Positions 17,767 to 26,674 of a stretch of 64,000 nucleotides of DNA are shown piece after piece. The notes beneath the pieces were generated by a model. It was given only the letters and a program-made list of their open reading frames with translations, was not told the origin of the DNA and made no database searches. The first letter of the stretch is position 1. Every line of letters begins with the position of its first letter. The DNA comes from CAMDKS01 sp964402975 (GTDB lineage: Bacteria > Bdellovibrionota_B > Oligoflexia > Oligoflexales > RGVZ01), in assembly GCA_964402975.1 (NCBI GenBank), contig CAYOEM010000001.1, positions 62,001-126,000 on the forward strand, written 5' to 3'. The position numbers were made by a program, and so were the translations under genes.

Positions 17767-19293
17767 ATGCGAGAAAAATTCGTCAAACAGTGGACTGACA
17801 CCTACAGTGAACAAATTTCAGCCAGGTTGGACAAGCGCGCCAAAATGCAGGAGACCGGCGCAAACCCTTACAAGACTAATCTCCGTCCAAATGTCACGTC
17901 GATTGAACTCAGAAAAAATCATGATCATCAAACCAAGGAAGAACTATCAGGCCTCACGACGGATTACGTCTACGCCGGTCGAGCTATGCTTGTTCGTGAT
18001 TTTGGTAAAGCGGCGTTCATTGACTGCGATGACGGACTCGGACGTATGCAGATTTATGTCAGCAAAAACGACCTTTCAGAATCTGATTTCGGTGAATATA
18101 AGCTGGTCGATTATGGTGATTTCATTTGGGCTCGTGGATTTATTTTTAGAACTGGAAAAGGTGAATTAGCCATTCACGCCAAAGAATTTAAACTTGTCAC
18201 TAAATCGATTCGCCCGTTGCCAGAGAAATTCCACGGCCTGACTGATCCGGAACTTTGCTACCGGATGCGTTATGTCGATATGACCATGAACGCCGACAGC
18301 CGGAAAACCTTGCGCGCCCGTAGCGAAATCGTTCGTTATATTCGCGATTTTTTCTACGACCGGGACTATCTCGAGGTGGAAACACCCATGATGCATTCGG
18401 TAGCTGGTGGAGCAACTGCCAAGCCGTTTCTAACGCATCACAATGCTTTGGACATGGAGCTTTTTATGCGAATTGCTCCTGAGCTTCACTTAAAGCGTCT
18501 ACTCGTGGGTGGTTTCCCAAAAGTGTTTGAAATGAACAGGTGCTTTCGAAACGAAGGTCTTTCGATCAAGCACAATCCAGAATTCACCTCGATTGAATTT
18601 TACGAAGCTTGGGCAACGTATGAAGATCATATGCGCTTGACTGAAGATTTGCTGAATGGTCTTGTGAGGCACCTCTACGGCAAGGAGACGGTGACGTTTG
18701 GCGAGCGCGAAATCAGTTTCGCCAAGCCATTCAAGCGCCTCACCATGCGTCAAGCTGTGATGTCGGCAACTGGACTTTCAGAGTCCGATACAAAGACAAC
18801 GGCTCCCATGACAAAGCTACTTCGAGGCAAGGGACATGCCGAGAAGGACTTGGCCGGACTGTCGGCGAATAAGCTCATGGTGATGTGCTTTGAGGAATTT
18901 GCGGAAGGCGGACTTATTCAGCCGACCTTCATCACCGAATTCCCAACTGAAGTTTCTCCACTGGCAAGACGCAACGATACAAACCCTGACGTGGTCGATC
19001 GATTTGAATTAATGATTAATGGCTGGGAGATCGCTAATGCGTTTAACGAGCTGAATAATCCATCAGATCAGCTGGAGCGCTTTGCAGAGCAAGCTGAAGC
19101 CAAAGCTGGCGGGGACGAAGAAGCTTGCGATGTGGACTATGACTACGTCAGGGCTCTTGAATACGGCATGCCGCCCGCTGCAGGTCAGGGGATCGGAATT
19201 GATCGTCTGTGCATGCTTCTGACAAATAGCCCAAGTATCCGTGATGTGATTTTGTTTCCTCAGTTGAAGAAAGAGACGTTCTTCGAAGAATAG
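17767..19293 (+). CDS. lysS: Lysyl-tRNA synthetase (class II)
   Basis: Charges tRNA-Lys. An OB-fold anticodon-binding domain (~50-155) precedes the class II catalytic core: motif 1 around DFFYDRDYLEVETPMM, motif 2 FEMNRCFRNEG with HNPEFTSIEFY, and motif 3 GQGIGIDRLCMLL. 508 residues is the usual length. An extended -10-like TGTTATTTT at 17725-17733 is a weak promoter candidate. Confidence 0.96.
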   Translation: MREKFVKQWTDTYSEQISARLDKRAKMQETGANPYKTNLRPNVTSIELRKNHDHQTKEELSGLTTDYVYAGRAMLVRDFGKAAFIDCDDGLGRMQIYVSKNDLSESDFGEYKLVDYGDFIWARGFIFRTGKGELAIHAKEFKLVTKSIRPLPEKFHGLTDPELCYRMRYVDMTMNADSRKTLRARSEIVRYIRDFFYDRDYLEVETPMMHSVAGGATAKPFLTHHNALDMELFMRIAPELHLKRLLVGGFPKVFEMNRCFRNEGLSIKHNPEFTSIEFYEAWATYEDHMRLTEDLLNGLVRHLYGKETVTFGEREISFAKPFKRLTMRQAVMSATGLSESDTKTTAPMTKLLRGKGHAEKDLAGLSANKLMVMCFEEFAEGGLIQPTFITEFPTEVSPLARRNDTNPDVVDRFELMINGWEIANAFNELNNPSDQLERFAEQAEAKAGGDEEACDVDYDYVRALEYGMPPAAGQGIGIDRLCMLLTNSPSIRDVILFPQLKKETFFEE

Positions 19294-19408
19294 ACTCGCC
19301 TGCTTTTTTAACTGATTGATTTTATAAGATTATTAAGCTCTTTAGCACAGCCAATTTCTGCCGATACCTATGACAAGTGTCATGGAAAACATAGGGTTTG
19401 GAGATTGG

Positions 19409-20575
19409 ATGATCCGTTTTGCCACAAATTTCATTGTGTCCCTCTTTTTTTTTGCGGCCGGTTTGGCGTCAGTAGCAAGCGCAGCTAATGAAGACTCCGA
19501 CACCGTATTAGACCCAGCCCCCTTTGCCACAGCCCGAGCCAACGCGATGGGCGGAGCCTTGAGCACCATCGCAAACGATTTGGATGCGCTATACTACAAT
19601 CCCGCAGGCCTCGGCGGCATGGGCTTTGACAAAGCCGAAGCCAAAACACCATTTATCAAAAGCTTAGTGTTCCCCTATGCTGCCGTCACACTCAATGACA
19701 CGGCCAATACTGTTCGTAAAGAATTCAACGCGAAGGGCGCCCAAAGTGACGCCAACACTGGATCTGCCATTTTGGATGCGAATTCAGGCCAGCGGCAGTA
19801 TCTGCGCGCTACATTTATGCCGATTGGCCTCTTACAGGGGCGAACAGCTATAGTTCCGACACAAGACCATCAAATCGCAGCTGTTCCTGTGCCTGATTCA
19901 CCCGGTGAAGTGAAACTTCGTTACAGGACCTTCTCGGGTGTCATGGTGGGTACATCGGTCGCTGACTACGCAAGCCGCATCTCCATCGGTATCTCCCAGT
20001 CCATTGGTACGATTCAAGAAACTTACGGAAACTTTCAGTATGTGGATGCTGTTGATGTCAACGCACGCAAAGAGATCTACAGCGCAAACAGGAAAACGTA
20101 CAAAGCTGCGGCAACCAACATCGGTATGATTATTCGGCCCCAGAAGAAACTTTCACCGTCATTTTCTGTGGTAGCAAGAAACATGGGCAACACAAAAAAC
20201 CGCTCGACAAACTCCGAGTATGACCACTTAATATTCGAAGAAGATCTCACCTTAGGGGCTTCTATTTCCCCTAGATATAAAAAGCTTCATTTTAACGCGC
20301 TCATCGAGGCCAGCCATCTGACCCAAAAGCACATCCCGGCTGCCAAAAAACTACACGCTGGACTTGAAGTTCTACTGGCGGGCGACACGAGCAAGGCCCC
20401 CCTTGGCCTCAGAGTTGGCGGAACAGAGGCCGGTATCAGTTATGGAGCCCATGTCAACCTCGGACTTATTGGCCTTGAAGCCGAATCGCACGCCACAAAT
20501 ATTGGCCTTAGCGGTAAGCGCGTGATCGAGCGCCGTAATAGCCTCGCTCTATTCATTGACGTCGGTAGCTTCTGA
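19409..20575 (+). CDS. PorV/FadL-like outer-membrane beta-barrel protein
   Basis: Predicted outer-membrane protein of about 388 residues. Signal peptide SLFFFAAGLASVASA, then the hallmark ARANAMGGALSTIANDLDAL with YYNPAGLGG typical of the UPF0164/PorV and OmpP1/FadL-like group, followed by alternating beta-strand sequence and an aromatic C-terminus (FIDVGSF). I choose the ATG at 19409, preceded by GGAGA; an ATG at 19370 in the same frame has no better RBS. Cargo or partner unknown. Confidence 0.75.
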   Translation: MIRFATNFIVSLFFFAAGLASVASAANEDSDTVLDPAPFATARANAMGGALSTIANDLDALYYNPAGLGGMGFDKAEAKTPFIKSLVFPYAAVTLNDTANTVRKEFNAKGAQSDANTGSAILDANSGQRQYLRATFMPIGLLQGRTAIVPTQDHQIAAVPVPDSPGEVKLRYRTFSGVMVGTSVADYASRISIGISQSIGTIQETYGNFQYVDAVDVNARKEIYSANRKTYKAAATNIGMIIRPQKKLSPSFSVVARNMGNTKNRSTNSEYDHLIFEEDLTLGASISPRYKKLHFNALIEASHLTQKHIPAAKKLHAGLEVLLAGDTSKAPLGLRVGGTEAGISYGAHVNLGLIGLEAESHATNIGLSGKRVIERRNSLALFIDVGSF

Positions 20576-20586
20576 CCTGCCTTCGT

Positions 20587-20592
20587 TATAAT
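20587..20592 (+). promoter_or_regulatory. -10 box upstream of ccmA
   Basis: Perfect TATAAT. The best -35 (TTGACG, 20556-20561) is 25 bases away, too far for normal spacing, so this is a candidate only. Confidence 0.35.
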
Positions 20593-20634
20593 CTGTAGAA
20601 CTTAATGGATGTCGTGCTATATACTCGAGCCTCT

Positions 20635-21246
20635 ATGCTTGACGTCACTGACCTCACTTTTGGATTTGGGAAAAAGCCGCTGTTTAGGGGCCTTAGCTTT
20701 AGCGTGACTCCTGGGCAAATCATCCGAATTGATGGACATAATGGCGCTGGTAAAAGCACTCTTATATCTATTATATGCGGCCTGATTTCTGGTCACACCG
20801 GATCGATTCGATTCACTGATGACGACTTTAGAAAATGGACTAGCTGGGTTGCACCTGACGCCAATGGACTATTCCCTACGCTATCAGCCGTTGCAAATCT
20901 CGAATTTTGGCTACGATTGAGAAACCGGAATATCCCCATGCAAGTGCTCAGAGAATGCTTGAACTCATGGGGTATCTCGGGCGAATGGTTACAGGTTGGT
21001 TTGCCGGTTTCAAAGTTCTCCACGGGAATGAAACGTAGGCTTGCTCTCGCTCGACTACAGTTAGAAAATAGCAAACTCTGGCTTATCGATGAGCCGCTTT
21101 TTGGACTGGACGAGCGTGCATGCCTGAAATTCAAAAATCACATGACGGAGCACCTTCAAGCTAGCGGTGGGGTTGTCGTTGTCACGCATGATGCTCGGCT
21201 TCTCGATGGCATTAAGCACCAAACCGTTTTTCTCGGAGGCTCATAA
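20635..21246 (+). CDS. ccmA: CcmA, ATPase of the haem-handling ABC transporter
   Basis: ATP-binding subunit of CcmABCD, which releases holo-CcmE during cytochrome c maturation. Walker A GHNGAGKST (~34-42), signature FSTGMKRRLALARL and Walker B WLIDEP, with FGLDE as the D-loop. ~203 residues, the short form typical of CcmA. The start could also be ATG 20605; a perfect -10 box (TATAAT, 20587-20592) would place the transcript start only a few bases before 20605, so I prefer 20635. Overlaps ccmB by TAATG. Confidence 0.9.
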   Translation: MLDVTDLTFGFGKKPLFRGLSFSVTPGQIIRIDGHNGAGKSTLISIICGLISGHTGSIRFTDDDFRKWTSWVAPDANGLFPTLSAVANLEFWLRLRNRNIPMQVLRECLNSWGISGEWLQVGLPVSKFSTGMKRRLALARLQLENSKLWLIDEPLFGLDERACLKFKNHMTEHLQASGGVVVVTHDARLLDGIKHQTVFLGGS

Positions 21247-21953
21247 TGGCCTCGAATCACCCGGAGAAAAAAATTAGCTGGTTTGATACGGTGACCACGC
21301 TTCTAAGACAAAGTCTAAGGGTGGATTTATCCTACCCAGAGCGACTGATTACGCCGCTTTTTTTCGCAGCAATCGTTCTTCTGCTTTTTTCATTTGCCAT
21401 CCCCGAGCAAGATCCGTCCATACAGCCTCGCATGGTCATAGCTCAAACTCAGCTTGCGATTTTTTTTGCGCTGCAACTAACGTTTTCAAGAGCTTTTGAA
21501 TCAGAACGGTCAGACCGAGTCTTTGAACACCTGCGTTTAGCACCCATAGAGTCTTCCGCATTTACTGTAAGTAAAATTCTACACGTCCTGGTCATTGGCT
21601 CTCTCACCATGATTTGTACTGCCCTACTGTCCATAATCCTTCAGGGACAGGAACTCGCGATCGTGACAGATCCCATATTTGTTGGCGCATCTATTCTTGC
21701 GCTCGTGGGCTTAGCTGGCCTGGGAGTACTTCTAGCAGCGATTACTTTACGCGCAGATGGCCAGGCCATACTGTTCCCGCTGTTGTATTTCCCTTTGTCG
21801 GTCCCGGTACTTTTAAGTTCGACCGAGGCCCTGGCCACTTGGATGGAGCGGCGTGTCTGGACGGACTCTCTGCGCAGCTGGTCCACGATTTTGATCGCTT
21901 TTGATGCGATTTATCTGACCCTGGCTGTCTTGTTGGCCCCAGAGGGTGAATGA
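21246..21953 (+). CDS. ccmB: CcmB, haem ABC transporter permease
   Basis: Inner-membrane permease partnering CcmA. 235 residues with about six hydrophobic segments, first one LITPLFFAAIVLLLFSFA, and the family-typical stretch FERAFESER-like (FSRAFESERSDRVFEHLRLAPI) in the first cytoplasmic loop. Coupled to ccmA by a TAATG overlap. A 121-base gap follows before ccmC. Confidence 0.9.
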   Translation: MASNHPEKKISWFDTVTTLLRQSLRVDLSYPERLITPLFFAAIVLLLFSFAIPEQDPSIQPRMVIAQTQLAIFFALQLTFSRAFESERSDRVFEHLRLAPIESSAFTVSKILHVLVIGSLTMICTALLSIILQGQELAIVTDPIFVGASILALVGLAGLGVLLAAITLRADGQAILFPLLYFPLSVPVLLSSTEALATWMERRVWTDSLRSWSTILIAFDAIYLTLAVLLAPEGE

Positions 21954-22074
21954 AATTAAAAAGTTTAATGAAAAGGCATTAAAATCACCTGACGCTGGCC
22001 TGAACCGTAAATCCAAGGTGCATGGCCGAGCAGTCTTGGCTATATTGTGGCGTCGCCGCTAAAGGACCATAGAT

Positions 22075-22755
22075 ATGACCAATCGAAAAGCTTTTATACC
22101 ATTATGGATTGGCCTATCTGCCATGTGCATTCAATGGCTCTTGGCTTGGTACTGGGTGCCGGTAGATGACGCCCAAGGAGAGGTTTATAGAATTATTTAC
22201 CTGCACGTTCCCGCCGCATTTTCAGCTTTCCTTTCAGCGGCTATCCTTTTACTGACAAGCTTATTAAGCCTGAAATCCTCCGACGATCGTTGGCTCTTGA
22301 CCTCGCGCGCAGCAACCGAGATTGGTTTGATCTTCACGGTTCTGACTCTGGCCACAGGAAGCATTTGGGGCAAGCCAACCTGGGGCGTCTGGTGGACCTG
22401 GGATGCTCGTCTGACGACCACTCTGCTGCTTGCACTGTTATACGGTGGATGGATTCTTTTATTTCGAGCTCTATCCCCAGGAACTGCAAGACGCCGAAGC
22501 TGTGCCATCTTGGGCTTAATTATCGCTTTAGACGTTCCCATTATTTACAAGAGCGTCAACTGGTGGCGAACACTACACCAACCTCAAACCATCTTGAGAA
22601 CCGGCGGATCAACTATGGACTCCGATATGCTTTTTGTACTAATTGGGGGCATACTGATTATGGCCTTGATTAGCATATCTATGATTCTCGTACGTTTCGG
22701 CACACTCAGCCTCGAGAAAGAGCTTGAGGAAAAATCCTTGGGAGAATTACGATGA
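22075..22755 (+). CDS. ccmC: CcmC, haem delivery protein of cytochrome c maturation
   Basis: Integral membrane protein that loads haem onto CcmE. The tryptophan-rich WGVWWTWD motif (103-110) and flanking periplasmic histidines (YLHVPAA at 44; WRTLHQP) that ligate haem are present. 226 residues, six membrane segments. Its stop overlaps ccmD by ATGA. Confidence 0.93.
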   Translation: MTNRKAFIPLWIGLSAMCIQWLLAWYWVPVDDAQGEVYRIIYLHVPAAFSAFLSAAILLLTSLLSLKSSDDRWLLTSRAATEIGLIFTVLTLATGSIWGKPTWGVWWTWDARLTTTLLLALLYGGWILLFRALSPGTARRRSCAILGLIIALDVPIIYKSVNWWRTLHQPQTILRTGGSTMDSDMLFVLIGGILIMALISISMILVRFGTLSLEKELEEKSLGELR

Positions 22756-22910
22756 ATGATTTGACTGGTTCAACGGATCCTTTCCCATATATTTTTGCCG
22801 CTTACGCGATAGGAGCGCTCTGTACTCTCGGCGTCTCAATCTGGCTATACATGGCCAGACTGCGCGTCGAACAGCATCTAGTGATTCTCAAAGGAGAGCG
22901 CCAACCATGA
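22752..22910 (+). CDS. ccmD: CcmD, small membrane subunit of CcmABCD
   Basis: A 52-residue frame lying exactly between ccmC and ccmE, with ATGA overlaps at both ends. It has one membrane segment (YIFAAYAIGALCTLGVSIWLY) followed by a basic, charged tail (RLRVEQHLVILKGERQP), the CcmD layout. Family sequences are very variable, so the call rests on size, topology and position. Confidence 0.85.
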   Translation: MNDLTGSTDPFPYIFAAYAIGALCTLGVSIWLYMARLRVEQHLVILKGERQP

Positions 22911-23365
22911 AAAAAGTATCTAAATCTATGCGTTGGAGCCTCGGAATTGCCGTGATTGCAGGGGCCATCGGACTCATTGCAACCACGCAATTATCGTCAA
23001 ACGTCGTTTACTTCTATACACCAGATGAAGCTTATGCCAAGGCTGCCGAGATCTCCGGGAAAAACATAAAAGTTGGAGGTATGGTTTTACCGGGAAGCGT
23101 CTCCTGGCAGCCAGAGAACCTAAGCCTTACATTTACGATCTCTGACCTTAAAGGGCACGAGATTAGAATCAGTCACAAAGGAACTCCCCCAGATATGTTT
23201 AAAGAGAACCAGGGGGTTGTGGTCGAAGGACAACTCTCCAACGATGGCAAATCCATGCTGTCTCGTCGCTTGATGGTTAAGCATTCAGAAGAGTATAAAA
23301 AACCTGGCGATCATGCCGCCGGACCAAACAAGGAACTACTTGAACAAAGTATTTTCAAGGACTAG
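22907..23365 (+). CDS. ccmE: CcmE, periplasmic haem chaperone
   Basis: Membrane-anchored OB-fold chaperone that binds haem covalently. N-terminal anchor (~9-28), beta-rich domain, and the essential histidine H126 in VKHSEEY, corresponding to the haem-binding H-x-x-x-Y motif. 152 residues, normal. The start overlaps ccmD. Confidence 0.93.
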   Translation: MKKVSKSMRWSLGIAVIAGAIGLIATTQLSSNVVYFYTPDEAYAKAAEISGKNIKVGGMVLPGSVSWQPENLSLTFTISDLKGHEIRISHKGTPPDMFKENQGVVVEGQLSNDGKSMLSRRLMVKHSEEYKKPGDHAAGPNKELLEQSIFKD

Positions 23366-23374
23366 TGCAGAACG

Positions 23375-23968
23375 GTGCCAACTCATAAACCAAAGAAAAA
23401 TCAACGCCACCTTGCCATAACGACGACGCTCGTTTTGCTGTGTGCAGGGTTATTTTTAATTCTGTGGAAAGGTCTAGCGCTCAATCCTATGGCCATCCAG
23501 TCCTCGCAAATAGGAAAAATGGCTGCTGACTTTCAGGTTGAAGTCCTAGATGGCGCAGCTTGGCTACCCAAGACGCCGAAAGAAAAAATTTTTTTGAAAG
23601 ATTTACGAGGACGATTCGTTGTGCTGAACTTCTGGGCCAGCTGGTGCGTTAGCTGCCGAGATGAAGCCCGTGAGCTGGAGACTTTCTGGCAGCGCGTTCG
23701 CGAACAAGGCACTATTGTCATAGGCGTTGCCATTCAAGACACGCCCGAGGCCGCGCGCGAGTTCGCGAAAAATCACGGCAAATCTTATCCTATTGCGATT
23801 GATAGTTCAGGTAAGACCAGCCTGGATTACGGTGTATCCGGAGTCCCAGAAACGTTTCTTATCGATAAGGACGGAGTGATTCGGCACAAAGAAACCGGGC
23901 CTGTGACCGCTGAACTTCTGCAAAATCTTAGCTTGAAGTATCTAGCCAACCCATCTGATCCAAAATAA
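23375..23968 (+). CDS. CcmG/DsbE-like membrane-anchored thioredoxin
   Basis: Periplasmic thiol reductase tethered by an N-terminal helix (TTTLVLLCAGLFLILW). Active site C91-V-S-C94 in FWASWCVSC and the conserved GVSGVPETFLID cis-Pro loop characteristic of CcmG/ResA. It would keep apocytochrome CxxCH thiols reduced before haem attachment, consistent with the preceding ccm genes. GTG start 10 bases after ccmE. Distinguishing CcmG from ResA by sequence alone is uncertain. Confidence 0.87.
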   Translation: MPTHKPKKNQRHLAITTTLVLLCAGLFLILWKGLALNPMAIQSSQIGKMAADFQVEVLDGAAWLPKTPKEKIFLKDLRGRFVVLNFWASWCVSCRDEARELETFWQRVREQGTIVIGVAIQDTPEAAREFAKNHGKSYPIAIDSSGKTSLDYGVSGVPETFLIDKDGVIRHKETGPVTAELLQNLSLKYLANPSDPK

Positions 23969-24089
23969 AACCTAGTCCATAGGCGGCTAGAACTAACGGC
24001 GCGATCAGGGCAATAAATATAAAAACTGGAGCGAACTCCAAAAAATCTTCTGGATCCTGAATTTTTAAATCGCTTTTTTCAAACAGCAT
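23928..24089 (-). CDS. Small membrane protein overlapping the CcmG-like gene end
   Basis: A 53-residue frame on the minus strand with an AAGGGG Shine-Dalgarno seven bases before its ATG. It has an acidic N-terminus (DLKIQDPEDFLEFA) and a long hydrophobic stretch (PVFIFIALIAPLVLAAYGLG). It overlaps the last 41 bases of the CcmG-like gene in antisense. No family recognised. Good RBS and membrane profile argue that it is real; its position after the ccm genes may be accidental. Confidence 0.5.
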   Translation of the reverse strand: MLFEKSDLKIQDPEDFLEFAPVFIFIALIAPLVLAAYGLGFILDQMGWLDTSS

Positions 24090-24127
24090 GTCAGACCCCT
24101 TAGTTTTGTCGACTATATTTAACTGCC

Positions 24128-25534
24128 TTAGTTACTAATCGTCACTTTTGCCGATCGCACAGCAGCGGCTGGCATTCCGGGCACCTTGTCTCGAGTCTGT
24201 GCCACGACTTCGTAGGTGTATGTTGAACCACTCTGAAGAATATTTGCGGGGATTGTTAGGGTTCTTGTCCCGCCCGTGATTGCTGCTGATTCGTATACCT
24301 TAAGTCCGTCTGAGTTGGTGAGCGTGACGCTCCAAGCAAAGTCCTGAAAACTCGCTCCAAAGGGATCGCCGGCTAGCGTGACAACTCGAGTCGCTGCGTT
24401 GTAGGACGAGGTGATAGCGCCGGTTGTCACACTCGGAAACATCCATGGATATTCAAGTGTAAACGCAGAATCGCCAGTGCCAAATGTCACTTGAGCAAAA
24501 ATCACCTGATTGACCCGTGGAGTTTTACCCGTTGCAAGCTGAATTTTTCGTGCATAAAGTAAATCACCTTCAGCGCCATCAAAGTTTGATCCATTATCAG
24601 TTAACGCAAAGTCCCATGACGTGATTGTCCCATCACCAGTCACCGCAACTGCACCATCAGTGAGGCTACTCGCTGTTTTTATTTTTACGGACTCGGGCTT
24701 CAAACCATTTCTAACTTTAAGTACGAATTGAAAATAATTCACAGATTGACCCTGCTCATATCTGGCCGTGAAATACTCAATACCTTGACCATAGTAAGCA
24801 TCGCCGATCGCCTCTTGAGAATCTGCCACTAAATTGCCGTTGGCATCTGAGTCAAAAATATCGTCGACTCCATCTCCATCGTCATCATTGTCAAATGCGT
24901 TTAGTAGCCCATCACCATCGATATCACCATCGGTGTCATTTGGAATGCCGTCCGAATCGGTATCGACGGTAATAAGGTCCAAATTTGAATCAGTCAGACC
25001 AAGCGCTCCGGTTCCGTTCGGACTTCCGTCGGCATCACTATCTGCAGCATATACATCAAGAACGGTGATCCCCGAGGAATTTTGAAATGCCATCGTCGGA
25101 CCTTTTTGCACGAGCTGGGGCAACGCAGGATTTTGAATCGTAAAGTATTGCTTCACCGTGTTCACTTTAGTCGATGGCATCGCCATGACGGATTGCAGGA
25201 GGTAATCTGGAGACAGCAACACAGCAGTCTGAGCGGCATCTAAACTAACTTTATTCCATCGAAGGATGCCTGAAGGGTCTGCTGTAGTCGTTCGTGCCAC
25301 TCGGCTGACTGCCTCCACCAAAGCAACGACCCAACTTTTCATCTGAGATGGATTTCCACTCTGACTAGTAATTGTTCCAGCCACGTTTTGCATATTTCCA
25401 GAAAATACCGCGCCGCCACCACCGCCGCCACCTTCATCATCGCTCGACGAGCTTCTGCCACAAGAACTCGTGTGCACAAGCGTGGTCGCAACCAGAACGG
25501 ACAACAAAGTTTTTCTTGAACCTGACATGCGCAT
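24128..25534 (-). CDS. Secreted protein with calcium-binding thrombospondin-type-3-like repeats
   Basis: About 468 residues. A signal sequence ends at a cysteine (LVHTSSC) followed by Ser/Asp and a seven-Gly run, so it is probably a surface lipoprotein. Residues ~165-245 hold tandem D-x-D-x-D-G-x-x-D calcium loops (DTDSDGIPNDTDGDIDGDGL, then DNDDDGDGVDD). The C-terminal half is beta-rich with an Ig-like end. The frame stays open to 25612, but the ATG at 25534 has a GAGGAGAG RBS and gives a proper signal peptide. Ligand unknown; adhesion or a structural role is plausible. Confidence 0.75.
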   Translation of the reverse strand: MRMSGSRKTLLSVLVATTLVHTSSCGRSSSSDDEGGGGGGGAVFSGNMQNVAGTITSQSGNPSQMKSWVVALVEAVSRVARTTTADPSGILRWNKVSLDAAQTAVLLSPDYLLQSVMAMPSTKVNTVKQYFTIQNPALPQLVQKGPTMAFQNSSGITVLDVYAADSDADGSPNGTGALGLTDSNLDLITVDTDSDGIPNDTDGDIDGDGLLNAFDNDDDGDGVDDIFDSDANGNLVADSQEAIGDAYYGQGIEYFTARYEQGQSVNYFQFVLKVRNGLKPESVKIKTASSLTDGAVAVTGDGTITSWDFALTDNGSNFDGAEGDLLYARKIQLATGKTPRVNQVIFAQVTFGTGDSAFTLEYPWMFPSVTTGAITSSYNAATRVVTLAGDPFGASFQDFAWSVTLTNSDGLKVYESAAITGGTRTLTIPANILQSGSTYTYEVVAQTRDKVPGMPAAAVRSAKVTISN

Positions 25535-25757
25535 GACACTCTCCTCGGGGGACCGATCCCACCGCACAAGAGGTCTTCGGCAAGCCTGCATTAAACATAA
25601 GTGAAATCTCACCTAATAATTAAATACCCAAATAAATTCAGGCACTAAAAAGCGTTAGTTTGTTTGTCAAATCAGGTGGATAGGGCGAGACATATGGCCA
25701 ACCCCCCTGAATTCATGGTAGAGCCCTCAACCAACGACCACAGGAGCTAAGTCATCC

Positions 25758-26102
25758 ATGACGGGAAGATTCACCCACAAAAATGAGGCGTTTAGGTGTG
25801 AAAACTGCGCGGAGCATGTTCCGCCGGCATCATCAGGATGCCGAAACCACTGCCCTTTTTGCTTAACCAGTAAACATGTCGATGTGTTTCCGGGTGACCG
25901 GGCAAACCCCTGTCAGGGCCTTCTGCGCGCCATTTCATATCACTTGGATTCTAAAAAGGGTTTGATGCTCGACTTTAAGTGCGACTCTTGTGGGGCACTC
26001 ACACGAAACATCGCCAATCGAAGTGACCCTGTATGCCCCGATAATTATGAGAAAATCTTGTCGCTCTCCCTTAACGCTGAGTCCATTTCAAAACTGGACT
26101 AA
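25758..26102 (+). CDS. RNHCP-domain zinc-binding protein
   Basis: 114 residues containing the diagnostic RNHCPFCLTSKHVD and PGDRANPCQGL of the RNHCP family, with CxxC pairs (CENC, CPFC, CDSC) likely to bind zinc. The family function is not established. It lies just upstream of rnpB on the same strand. Confidence 0.8.
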   Translation: MTGRFTHKNEAFRCENCAEHVPPASSGCRNHCPFCLTSKHVDVFPGDRANPCQGLLRAISYHLDSKKGLMLDFKCDSCGALTRNIANRSDPVCPDNYEKILSLSLNAESISKLD

Positions 26103-26120
26103 TTTTATGGGATTTTATTA

Positions 26121-26149
26121 TTGACTTTAAAAAAGTGCGGCTTTAAATT
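26121..26149 (+). promoter_or_regulatory. Sigma-70 promoter for rnpB
   Basis: TTGACT at 26121-26126, a 17-base spacer and TAAATT at 26144-26149, about 30 bases before the RNA start. Spacing and -35 fit well; the -10 is moderate. Confidence 0.55.
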
Positions 26150-26180
26150 CGGCCCGCCAGAAGGCGCATGATTATTTTGG

Positions 26181-26580
26181 CACGTGTAGCGGGCGGTCAC
26201 AGAACTATGGCTCCAAAGGCCTATGGGTTTTGAGGAAAGTCCGGACTCCACAGAGCAGGATGCTGGCTAACGGCCAGGCGGGGTGACCCGACGGAAAGTG
26301 CAACAGAGAGTAAACCGCCAACCTGACGTGCATGTCACGCCAGCGGCAAGGGTGAAACGGTGAGGTAAGAGCTCACCAGCAGTTTGGCGACAAGCTGGCT
26401 CGGTAAACCCCATCCGGAGCAAGACCAAACAGAGGAAGGCTCTGATTTAACGTCAGACGAACGTCGGCTCGACGTCTCCCGGGTAGGTCGCTTGAGTTAG
26501 TCGGTAACGGCTAACCCAGATGAATGGCAGCCCAAGGCCCCATCGGGGCTTGGACAGAATCCGGCTTATAGCTACTCGGA
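26181..26580 (+). ncRNA. rnpB: RNase P RNA (type A)
   Basis: Catalytic RNA that trims 5' leaders of pre-tRNAs. Conserved regions appear in order: GAGGAAAGTCCGG near 26230, a GGAAAGTGCAACAGAGAGTA block with ACCGCC, GGGTGAAACGGTGAGGTAAG, GAGCAAGACCAAACAG, and the terminal GACAGAATCCGGCTTATAG. The outer helix P1 pairs GTAGC (26186-26190) with GCTAC (26571-26575). Ends are estimated from P1 and may be off by several bases. Confidence 0.95.
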
Positions 26581-26608
26581 CCAAGTACTGCGCCTTCTGG
26601 TGTTTTTT

Positions 26609-26634
26609 GCCCAAAGTGGGCCTTGAGTCTTTTA
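26609..26634 (+). terminator. Candidate terminator after rnpB
   Basis: GCCCA-AAG-TGGGC hairpin followed by CTTGAGTCTTTT. Short stem and interrupted T tract make it a moderate candidate. Confidence 0.4.
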
Positions 26635-26674
26635 TAAGGTAGGTTTTCGTCAACCCTTCCGAAGGATCCTCCCA

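Noticed and set aside
23361..23385. Sigma-54-like TGGCAC...TGC on the minus strand near the CcmG start
   Set aside because: GG and GC are 9 apart, not 10, and it lies inside the ccm operon with no gene to drive.
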